From DATJQF01 sp035505995 (GTDB taxonomy: Bacteria; Bacteroidota; Bacteroidia; Bacteroidales; FEN-979): 8,699 nucleotides of DNA. Shown in pieces: positions 1-6,059 of this stretch. Positions within the stretch are counted from its first letter, which is position 1. Each line of letters begins with the position of its first letter. The notes beneath the pieces were generated by a model, which was not told where the DNA came from, ran no database searches, and was given only the letters and a program-made list of their open reading frames with translations. The position numbers and the translations under genes are program-made. The stretch spans positions 1 through 8,699 of the forward strand of contig DATJQF010000148.1 in assembly GCA_035505995.1 (NCBI GenBank), written 5' to 3'.

Positions 1-400
1 GCAGTACTATTTCACGACCGTTTTGCCGGTCTCTTTCGAGGATACCATCCCTCGTGTTGAGGAAGCCCTGAAATCGGAGGGCTTCGGGATCATCTCGGAT
101 ATTGATATGCGGGGAAAATTCAAGGAAAAGATGGGAGTCGATTTCAGGAAGTACCGGATACTGGGCGCCTGCAATCCACCTTACGCCTTAAAGGCACTTC
201 AGCTGGAAGAAAAGATCGGGACCATGCTGCCGTGCAATGTGATCGTCGTTGACCAGGGGGGCGGGTGTACCGCGGTGTCAGCCGTCAACCCGGTCGCCTC
301 CATGATGGCGGTTGACAATCCCAACCTGCAACAGGTGGCTGAGGAAGTTACTGTGAAACTTCAGCGAGTGATTGCCTCCCTGAAAGGATCCGAAGGGTAA
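1..400 (+). CDS. DUF302 family protein, almost complete (start codon cut by left edge)
   Basis: The reading frame is open from the first bases of the window. The in-frame residues before the internal TTG at 23 read QYYFTTV, a typical DUF302 N-terminus, so the TTG is not the start. Base 1 is g, so the true ATG probably straddles the window edge and gives a protein of about 133 residues, normal for the family. Family hallmarks are the GVDFRKYRILGACNPP stretch, the LPCNV segment and the GGG turn that follows. Three cysteines lie at these places (ACNPP, LPCN, GGGC). DUF302 proteins are small soluble alpha/beta proteins of unknown biochemical role; I recall them often lying near sulfur or thiol redox genes. 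The gene is convergent with the minus-strand operon, with only 7 bases between the stop codons, so it is not co-transcribed with it. Family assignment is firm; function is unknown. Confidence 0.9.
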   Translation, partial: QYYFTTVLPVSFEDTIPRVEEALKSEGFGIISDIDMRGKFKEKMGVDFRKYRILGACNPPYALKALQLEEKIGTMLPCNVIVVDQGGGCTAVSAVNPVASMMAVDNPNLQQVAEEVTVKLQRVIASLKGSEG

Positions 401-424
401 TTAATCATTATTTCAGGGCCTTCG
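391..424. terminator. Possible weak bidirectional terminator hairpin between convergent genes
   Basis: CGAAGG at 391-396 can pair with CCTTCG at 419-424. Inside the loop TAAT (398-401) can pair with ATTA (407-410). The structure spans the stop codons of both convergent genes, which is where a shared terminator would sit. The outer stem is only 6 base pairs, the loop is large and interrupted, and no long U tract follows on either strand. It may be chance or part of a factor-dependent end. Confidence 0.22.
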
Positions 425-833
425 TGACCTCATCGGTCAGACCGTTCCTGAACTTCGCCGGATTGCTGAGCCCGTACTGGAAGGCAAAGCCGGTAAGATC
501 TTTCTTCACCTCCTTCCCGTTTACTATCTGCACCACATACAATGCCTGTGCGTTGATATCGAAACGGGATACGATCTTTGCGTTGGCTGCTTCGTCCGTA
601 TTGAACACCCGGAAATCGATGGTGCCTTCCCGGATCTCCTTCCCGAAGCTTTTCTGCATCAGGTCGCGGGCATTCTCCTCAATGGACTGGTCGATCGGGC
701 ATCGCTCGTTGGGATGAAAATAATAAACCTCCACCTTCGTTTTGCCGGTCACCACCGGTTTATTCTGCGCATTCCCGCCTGACCACGGGGTCAGCAGAAG
801 CACACTGAATAATAAAATAGCCGCTTTTGTCAT
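408..833 (-). CDS. Secreted ArsF-like thioredoxin-fold protein with one cysteine
   Basis: The protein has 141 residues. Residues 1-22 form a signal peptide: a short basic start, a hydrophobic core, then GGNAQ with a likely cut near residue 22-23. The mature part has the pattern VEVYYFH...RCPID, a following helix, a beta strand with FNTDE, and a second half (ALYVV...GKEV) as in thioredoxin-like folds. This resembles the Bacteroidota ArsF family (annotated as nitrophenyl compound nitroreductase subunit ArsF family), whose members, as I recall, carry an RCxxC motif after YYFH. Here the second cysteine is replaced by Asp (C45-P-I-D48) and C45 is the only cysteine in the protein, so it cannot make an intramolecular redox disulfide. 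It is the last gene of the minus-strand set, 18 bases after the thioredoxin gene. It is probably periplasmic or membrane-associated. Its role is unknown; a thiol-handling partner of the upstream redox proteins is inference. Confidence 0.75.
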   Translation of the reverse strand: MTKAAILLFSVLLLTPWSGGNAQNKPVVTGKTKVEVYYFHPNERCPIDQSIEENARDLMQKSFGKEIREGTIDFRVFNTDEAANAKIVSRFDINAQALYVVQIVNGKEVKKDLTGFAFQYGLSNPAKFRNGLTDEVTKALK

Positions 834-838
834 AGGAG

Positions 839-870
839 CAAAGATAGTGCTTTATAAATGCGACCGCAAT
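839..870 (-). promoter_or_regulatory. Promoter-like site of Bacteroidota type before the ArsF-like gene
   Basis: Reading the minus strand, ATTG (870-867) is followed by exactly 20 bases and then TATCTTTG (846-839). This fits the Bacteroidota housekeeping consensus TTTG/TTG-N19-21-TAnnTTTG. The -7 element ends only 5 bases before the ATG at 833, so transcription would start at or beside the start codon and give a leaderless or nearly leaderless message. The upstream part overlaps the end of the thioredoxin gene. It could be chance, because the genes are close enough to be co-transcribed. Confidence 0.3.
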
Positions 871-1277
871 TCGAGAGCCTTTCGGATCTGTTCCTTGCTT
901 TTTACCCCCACCAGGCGGTGAATCTCCCTCCCGTTCTTAAACAGGATCATCGTGGGGATACTCCGAACCCCGAATCTGGATGCGGTTTCTTTTGCCTCAT
1001 CCACATCCAGCTTGGCAATGGTAACCCGGCCGGTCATATCTTCCGCAACCTCATTCAGAACCGGAACCATGAGCTTGCAGGGCATGCACCAGGTGGCATA
1101 AAAATCCACCAGGGTCATTCCTTTTTTTATTTTCCCGGAGAAATTCTGATCGGTCAGGATCAGGATCTTTTCGCTGGTGGTTACTCCGGCAAGGCTTTTG
1201 AACATTCTCCGTGCAAAGATCACCACGGTAAATAGCAGCAATGCGACAAAAACAATTATCAGTACAGTGATCATCAT
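852..1277 (-). CDS. Membrane-anchored thioredoxin (WCMPC active site)
   Basis: The protein has 141 residues. Residues 2-22 are one strongly hydrophobic segment, followed directly by basic residues (ARRMFK). The rest is a complete thioredoxin domain: VDFYATWCMPCK with the redox pair C64/C67, the buried acid D58 equivalent to E. coli Asp26, and the cis-proline motif SIPT (P108). Thioredoxins exchange dithiol and disulfide with protein partners. By the positive-inside rule, basic residues right after the helix suggest the thioredoxin domain faces the cytoplasm while tethered to the membrane; this is inference. The hydrophobic stretch has no clear signal peptidase site or lipobox. A Met-Met start leaves one residue of ambiguity. 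It lies 61 bases after the NifX-like gene and 18 before the ArsF-like gene. Its tether would place it near the membrane subunit of the Qmo-like complex encoded in the same series, so it may be a reductant or acceptor for that complex, though nothing in the sequence proves contact. Confidence 0.92.
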   Translation of the reverse strand: MMITVLIIVFVALLLFTVVIFARRMFKSLAGVTTSEKILILTDQNFSGKIKKGMTLVDFYATWCMPCKLMVPVLNEVAEDMTGRVTIAKLDVDEAKETASRFGVRSIPTMILFKNGREIHRLVGVKSKEQIRKALELRSHL

Positions 1278-1338
1278 ACTTCAGGTTGTTTGGAAAGCAA
1301 AAATAAGAGAAAAATCAATACAGTGATATTTATGCGAT

Positions 1339-1662
1339 TTATTTGGGATGAACTGATAAGGGGGAGAGGAAATTTTTCACCGCTTGATTCACCAGCGTCT
1401 GGCAAGTGTAAGATACGGTCTTGCCTTTTGCTTTCAGGGCTTCCCCGAGTCCGTTCTCATGCTCCTGTAACAAGATGATATCGCAATCGCAAAGGTTATA
1501 ATAAAATCCGTGAGGCGAGGTCAGGATCTCGCTCAGCAGGTTCCACCGGAGCTCCTGCCGGGTGATCTTGCCGGCATTCACGGTCACCACATAAAATGCC
1601 CGGGAGCATCTGAATTGAGTTCCCACCAGGATCCCGTCGTCGCTTGGGATGGCGATTTTCAT
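1339..1662 (-). CDS. Stand-alone NifX/NifB C-terminal-like protein (FeMo-cofactor biosynthesis family)
   Basis: The protein has 107 residues, the usual size for a single-domain member of the dinitrogenase iron-molybdenum cofactor biosynthesis family (Pfam Nitro_FeMo-Co). It begins MKIAIPSDDG, the family signature, continues with beta strands, and has a CDCDIILLQE segment in place of the usual DCD/hydrophobic strand plus Gly-rich turn, then GEALKAKGK and the C-terminal AVKNFL helix. The common HFGRA motif is replaced by QFRCSRA, so the histidine is missing and C19 is gained. Other cysteines are C58, C60 and C87. In nif clusters these domains carry iron-sulfur cofactor precursors; stand-alone copies in anaerobes lie near many redox genes and mostly have no known role. 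No nitrogenase gene is visible here. The start is 7 bases after the stop of the PLP enzyme, so the two are very likely co-transcribed. An iron-sulfur or metal carrier role for the Hdr-like proteins is a guess. Confidence 0.82.
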   Translation of the reverse strand: MKIAIPSDDGILVGTQFRCSRAFYVVTVNAGKITRQELRWNLLSEILTSPHGFYYNLCDCDIILLQEHENGLGEALKAKGKTVSYTCQTLVNQAVKNFLSPLSVHPK

Positions 1663-1669
1663 ATCGTGA

Positions 1670-2902
1670 TTAATTTAGTACAGAGGCTCCTGATTCCCGG
1701 GAAGACCGAATAGGGTCCGTTTTCTTCAGGCCCTGGTCCAGGTCCTCAATAATATCTTCCGCATCCTCTATCCCGACTGCCAGCCGGATCAGGTCGTCCG
1801 TGATCCCCGCTTTTTGCTTGTCTCCGGCCGATACTTTCGAATGGGTCATCGACGCCGGATGCTGGATCAGGGTTTCAACTCCTCCCAGGGAAACAGCGAG
1901 CAGGGCGACCCTGAGATTATCGAGCAGCATCCTGGCGGATTCATACCCGCCTTTGAGTCCGAAGCTGATCATCGATCCGCTTCCTCGCATTTGTTTGAGC
2001 GCAAGCTCGTACTGGGGATGGGAAGGAAGTCCCGGGTAGCTCACCCAGGCAACTTTCGGGTGGCTTTCGAGAAAGGCAGCCACTTTCCGGGCATTCTCCT
2101 GGGCACGGTCGATCCGGATGCCCAAGGTCTTAATCCCCCGCAACACCAGGTAGGCCTGGTGGGGGTCCATATTGCAGCCCAGGTTGACCATCATGTTGCG
2201 CAGGGTTTCATACAATACTTTTTCTTTCGTGACGATCATTCCCGCTACAACATCCGCATGGCCGTTGATGAATTTGGTCATGGAATGAAATACGATATCA
2301 GCGCCCAGGTCCAGCGGGTTCTGAAGGTACGGACTGCAAAAAGTATTATCCACCACCAGCAGGATCCCGTTCCGGTGAGCCAGTTCGGCACAGGCGGCAA
2401 TATCCGAGATGTCCATGGTCGGATTGGCAGGTGTTTCCAGGTACAGGATCCGGGTGTTGGGCCGGATGGCCTTCCTGATGGTCTCAATACCGGTGGTTCG
2501 GATATAGGTCGACTCAAACCCGAACCGGACAAATTGTTTTTCCATCACGTTGCGGGCCGGTCCGTAGATGGCATCCGTACTGACGATATGGTCGCCCTGG
2601 CTCATCAGGGCGAGGTAGATCGTGGTGGCTGCTGCCATTCCCGAACTGACGGCAATCCCCCCGTAGCCGTTCTCGAGAGCCGCCAGCTGCCTTTCGAGGG
2701 CGTCGATGGTCGGGTTTTTTATGCGCGTATAGATGTACCCGTTGTTTTCCCCGCTGAAGCAGCGTGCGCCGTCCTCAGCGCTTTCAAAGGAAAAAGTGGA
2801 GGTCTGGTAGATCGGAACGGTCGCCGACCGGTAGGCGTCTTTATCCAGGGTCCCTTCGTGAATGAGTTTGGTGGCAAAGCCTTTTTTTCCGGATTTCGTC
2901 AT
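1670..2902 (-). CDS. PLP-dependent Cys/Met metabolism enzyme (gamma-lyase/synthase type)
   Basis: At 410 residues it has the normal full length of the Cys/Met metabolism PLP family (cystathionine gamma-synthase and gamma-lyase, methionine gamma-lyase, O-acetylhomoserine sulfhydrylase). Visible catalytic features are the PLP lysine K210 in SMTKF, D185 in VVDNTF (pyridine nitrogen), the YTR phosphate-binding pair Y58/R60 given to the neighbouring subunit, Y113 stacking on PLP, and R373 in IRLAVGIED for the substrate carboxylate. These positions match Pseudomonas methionine gamma-lyase almost one to one, but residues tied to its methionine specificity differ: the active-site Cys116 equivalent is P115, and the Lys240-Asp241 pair is not conserved (region MMVNLGCNMDPHQA). 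The fold and PLP chemistry are secure; the reaction is not. It could release H2S or thiols from sulfur amino acids or form cystathionine/homocysteine. It starts 23 bases after the membrane subunit gene, which suggests a sulfur link for the complex. Confidence 0.9.
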   Translation of the reverse strand: MTKSGKKGFATKLIHEGTLDKDAYRSATVPIYQTSTFSFESAEDGARCFSGENNGYIYTRIKNPTIDALERQLAALENGYGGIAVSSGMAAATTIYLALMSQGDHIVSTDAIYGPARNVMEKQFVRFGFESTYIRTTGIETIRKAIRPNTRILYLETPANPTMDISDIAACAELAHRNGILLVVDNTFCSPYLQNPLDLGADIVFHSMTKFINGHADVVAGMIVTKEKVLYETLRNMMVNLGCNMDPHQAYLVLRGIKTLGIRIDRAQENARKVAAFLESHPKVAWVSYPGLPSHPQYELALKQMRGSGSMISFGLKGGYESARMLLDNLRVALLAVSLGGVETLIQHPASMTHSKVSAGDKQKAGITDDLIRLAVGIEDAEDIIEDLDQGLKKTDPIRSSRESGASVLN

Positions 2903-2925
2903 GACAGGTAAAATATTTTAGTGGT

Positions 2926-4050
2926 TCAGTTCTTTCCAGGAGCTTCCCTGAAGTAATAATACAGCGCCAGCGGGCGGTAAACGGCATGGGCGAACTTTGA
3001 GAATGCGAACAGCAGCACCAGTTCCATCGACAGGATGGTATGGACCAGCAACACCAGGTGGTTCACGAGCCAGTCGGCCCCGAAGGCCACCGAGATCTCC
3101 AGCCAGAAGCCGGTAATGCCTGCCATCCAGAGGAAACCAAGGAACAAGGCATCCGCCAGGCGTGTCTTCTCGTAGGATTTGGTCACTTTCTTCAGACGGT
3201 ACCAGCCGGCCAGGGAAGTTCCGTAAACCAGAAATATTCCCGCCGCTGTTCCCAGTATCCGGCTCGGCCACCAGATGGCGGTTGCCGGATCTTTCAGGAG
3301 GAAGTCGAGGACCGTGGCGGCCAGCAGACCCAGGAAGCCCCACATGATGGACCAGTGCAGGAACCAGGGCTGAAGCAGGGCCGGCTTGTCCTTCCAGTAC
3401 GAATCTTCTTCCCGGTCGCAGGTCCGGTATCTTTTCATCGTGGCAAGCTCATTCATGACCTCTTTCAGCGCAGCAGGAACGGGGGTCTTCTTATTTTCCC
3501 CCTTACCGCTCTGCCGGGTCAGTTTCCTCACCATCGTGACTAAGCCCCAGACGATGGAAATCCCGGTCAGACTGAAAATAACCAGTCCCATGGTGTGGAT
3601 CACCGCATAGGGGATCATTTCGAAGATCCAGCGGGCAACGATATGGTCCGGTTTCAGCGTAAACAGGAACAGCCCGAGGAGGATGGCCAGGAATAGGGTA
3701 AATCCGATGAAGACCGGGTTGTTCCGGAAGATCATCCGGGTGAGCCCGGTCGGTTCATAGCTGGCGATCGCATATCTTCTCAGTGCGGCCATATAGTCTC
3801 CCGGTCCCGCCTGGCGCGGGCACGTTTCCGTGCAATCCCCGCAGGCATAGCAGAGCCAGATCTCCCGGCTCTCCAGGATCTCTTTTTCCTGCCCCAGCAT
3901 CCCATGGCGGAGGAACATCCTGGGATAATTTATATTCTTATCCGTCAGACTGCACACCGCCGTACAGTTCCCGCAATTAAAGCAAGCGCTGAAGTCTCCG
4001 GAACCGTATTTTTTCAGTTCGGAAGCAAATCCGGGATCAATTTTCGACAT
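2926..4050 (-). CDS. qmoC-like: QmoC-like subunit: HdrC-type ferredoxin fused to a cytochrome b-like membrane domain
   Basis: The protein has 374 residues. Residues 20-80 hold two [4Fe-4S] motifs, C23-x2-C26-x2-C29-x3-C33 and C67-x2-C70-x2-C73-x3-C77-P, spaced as in HdrC. The rest holds about six hydrophobic helices (roughly 111-131, 147-172, 231-251, 264-283, 301-321, 329-350), with a soluble loop at about 175-228. Histidines H152, H232, H331 and H337 lie in or at the ends of helices and are candidate heme b ligands, as in NarI/DsrM-type quinone-reactive cytochromes. This order (HdrC domain, then NarI-like membrane part) and the size are those of QmoC. The role is to pass electrons between the cytoplasmic iron-sulfur/flavin subunits and membrane quinone. 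The ATG lies inside the end of the preceding HdrA-like gene, overlapping it by 14 bases in another frame, which points to translational coupling and fixed stoichiometry. Quinone reactivity and heme content are inferred from family resemblance. Confidence 0.88.
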   Translation of the reverse strand: MSKIDPGFASELKKYGSGDFSACFNCGNCTAVCSLTDKNINYPRMFLRHGMLGQEKEILESREIWLCYACGDCTETCPRQAGPGDYMAALRRYAIASYEPTGLTRMIFRNNPVFIGFTLFLAILLGLFLFTLKPDHIVARWIFEMIPYAVIHTMGLVIFSLTGISIVWGLVTMVRKLTRQSGKGENKKTPVPAALKEVMNELATMKRYRTCDREEDSYWKDKPALLQPWFLHWSIMWGFLGLLAATVLDFLLKDPATAIWWPSRILGTAAGIFLVYGTSLAGWYRLKKVTKSYEKTRLADALFLGFLWMAGITGFWLEISVAFGADWLVNHLVLLVHTILSMELVLLFAFSKFAHAVYRPLALYYYFREAPGKN

Positions 4051-6040
4051 GCGGTGAATTTTTTAGCTTATATAGATAATACTCGTCGGCGTCGTCCATC
4101 CCCGCCGGTTCCACGAAGTTGTACTTGTTCATGGTCATCAGGTGATAGGTGATCAGTTCGGGGCTGGCGGCCAGTTCCCTGGCCAGGGCAGGAATGGTTT
4201 TGGGTTCCGCATCGAGCGAAGCGGAGATCTTACGCCAAAGCTGCGGTTGATCCTTCATCCCGAAGGTTTCTTCCGGGGCCGCTTCTTCTTTTCCTTCCCC
4301 CGATTCCGTCAGCTCCACTTTTTTCATGAATCCGTCGATCATGCCTTCCACTTCCCGGTTGGAATACTGGGCAATGTCGATAGCGTCAGCGGGGCATACG
4401 GGGGCACAGATCCCGCATCCCTTGCAGACTGCTTCATTCACCGACGCTACGACCTTGCCATGCATTTCCAGCGGGTGGATCGCATCGTACTCGCATACCT
4501 CCGCACATTTTCCGCACCATACGCAGGCGTCAAAATCGACCCGGGCGATGATCGGCTCCAGCTGGATGGAAGGCTTGCGCGTCAGCGCGTTGATCTTCAC
4601 CGCGGCGGATAGCGAGGATTGAACGGATTCGGAAATATTTTTCGGTCCCTGGCAGGATCCTCCCAGGAACACCCCGTTGATGACCGTCTCCACCGGCCGG
4701 AGCTTGGGATGGATCTCGTTGAAGAATTTATCGTTCCCGACGGGGATCTTCAGCTTCTCCGAGACGGATGCATGATCTTTTCCGGGAACCATGCCGGTCA
4801 CCAGAACGACCAGGTCGGCCTCGAGCTCCAGGTCCTGTTTCCGGGTAAGCTCATCCCGGACCCGGATATTCAGATTCCCGTTCCCCTGCTCCACCACCGG
4901 CGGGCTCTTTTCATCGAATTTCAGGTAAATGTCCCCGTTCTTCGAAGAATGTTCGTACAGGATCTCCTGTTTTCCGTACGTGCGGATATCCCGGTACAGA
5001 TGGAATATCGTTGTACCCGGGAATTTCTCATGGACCAGCAGGGAACTGTGGATGGCGGTGGTGCAGCAGATGCGGGAACAGTATTTATTCTCCCCTTTGG
5101 TCTGCCTCATCCCCACGCAGTAGACATAAGCAATACGACGGATCTTCCGTTCCCGGAATACCAGTTCACCCCGGGTCCGGTCGATCAGCTCCTTGAATTC
5201 AGGAAGCGTGATGACGAAAGGGAATGTCCCGTACCCGAATTCGCCTTCGCGGGGTTGGTAAGGCTCGGAACCGGTGGCCACCAGGATGGCCCCGACTTTA
5301 AGACTGAGGGTTTCTTCCGAGACCCTGACCGTCGCCACGAAATTGCCCAGGCTCCCTGAAACCTTTTCCAGTCCCGCTCCCGTAAAGACCGTAATGAGGC
5401 TTGATTTCCGGATCTCGGTATTCAGCTCTTCTATGATATTTTTTCCTTGGGAACCGTTCATAAACAATTCGCCCCACCGGGCTACCTGCCCGCCCAGCGC
5501 TTTCTCCCTTTCCAGCAGGTACACCTGGTTCCCCATACGGGCGAGTTCGATGGCTGCCCTCATCCCGGCTACTCCTCCCCCGATCACGAGGCCGGCCCGG
5601 GTGGACGACACCTCGATATTCTCCAGTGCTTCCGAATGGGTAACCTTTTTTATGCCCGCACGGATCAGGCCGGCTGCCTTGAGGGTGGCATCCTTTGGGG
5701 TATCGGAATGAGCCCAGGAGCACTGTTCGCGGATATTGACCTGGGTATAGTTGTATTCATTGAGCCCCGCCCGCTTCGCGACATTCCGGAACGTATGCAG
5801 GTGCAGCTTCGGCGAGCAGGAAGCCACCACGATCGCATCCAGGTGCTGATCCCGGATATCCTGGATCATCTCTTTCTGGTTCGAATCGGAACAGGCGAAC
5901 ATGACGTTTTTGGATATCACCACCCCCTCTTCGCTCTTTACCAGTTCCCGGATGCGGGCGACATCCACATAGTCGGAGATATTCCCGCCGCAATGGCAGA
6001 TATATACCCCGATCCTTTCTTTCTTGTTGTTGTCTTCCAT
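4037..6040 (-). CDS. hdrA-like: HdrA/Qmo-like FAD iron-sulfur subunit with C-terminal winged-helix-like domain
   Basis: The protein has 667 residues. The N-terminal HdrA domain starts GVYICHCGGNI (C15, C17), with C50, C75 (CSPKLH) and C107 (REQCSWAH) as further likely cluster ligands. A thioredoxin-reductase-like FAD domain follows: VIGGGVAGM at 152-160, E177 at the end of the second strand, and LGGSCQGPKNISES at 459-472. The cysteines C308, C321, C325, C326 (YCSRICC) have the spacing I recall for the unusual cluster inside archaeal HdrA. A 2[4Fe-4S] ferredoxin lies at 506-549 (C506/509/512/516 and C539/542/545/549). Residues about 598-660 look like a winged helix (PALARELAASPELITYHL). The ferredoxin insertion found in the FAD domain of standard HdrA is absent: after ALGGQVARW no cysteine cluster follows. 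It lies 19 bases after the HdrA-GltD gene and overlaps the next gene by 14. It likely pairs with the first HdrA-type protein as QmoA/QmoB do; whether this flavin bifurcates electrons is unknown. Confidence 0.92.
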   Translation of the reverse strand: MEDNNKKERIGVYICHCGGNISDYVDVARIRELVKSEEGVVISKNVMFACSDSNQKEMIQDIRDQHLDAIVVASCSPKLHLHTFRNVAKRAGLNEYNYTQVNIREQCSWAHSDTPKDATLKAAGLIRAGIKKVTHSEALENIEVSSTRAGLVIGGGVAGMRAAIELARMGNQVYLLEREKALGGQVARWGELFMNGSQGKNIIEELNTEIRKSSLITVFTGAGLEKVSGSLGNFVATVRVSEETLSLKVGAILVATGSEPYQPREGEFGYGTFPFVITLPEFKELIDRTRGELVFRERKIRRIAYVYCVGMRQTKGENKYCSRICCTTAIHSSLLVHEKFPGTTIFHLYRDIRTYGKQEILYEHSSKNGDIYLKFDEKSPPVVEQGNGNLNIRVRDELTRKQDLELEADLVVLVTGMVPGKDHASVSEKLKIPVGNDKFFNEIHPKLRPVETVINGVFLGGSCQGPKNISESVQSSLSAAVKINALTRKPSIQLEPIIARVDFDACVWCGKCAEVCEYDAIHPLEMHGKVVASVNEAVCKGCGICAPVCPADAIDIAQYSNREVEGMIDGFMKKVELTESGEGKEEAAPEETFGMKDQPQLWRKISASLDAEPKTIPALARELAASPELITYHLMTMNKYNFVEPAGMDDADEYYLYKLKNSPHVEN

Positions 6041-6059
6041 AGCGCGGATGTGTCAGCGG

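Noticed and set aside
23..400. TTG at 23 as the start of the DUF302 protein
   Set aside because: The frame stays open to base 2 and the residues before the TTG fit the family N-terminus, so the start lies at or just outside the left edge.
1298..1305. TATTTTTG on the minus strand in the 61-base gap before the thioredoxin gene, as a Bacteroidota -7 element
   Set aside because: It matches TAnnTTTG, but there is no TTG or TTTG 19-21 bases upstream and the gap is AT-rich, so a chance match is likely.
1339..1662. Nitrogen fixation gene cluster
   Set aside because: One NifX-like domain is not enough; no nitrogenase or other nif gene is present.
1814..2911. Long plus-strand open frame of 365 codons opposite the PLP enzyme gene
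   Set aside because: It lies antisense to a complete PLP enzyme, and its translation shows no recognisable family or motif. Long antisense frames are common opposite GC-rich coding sequence.
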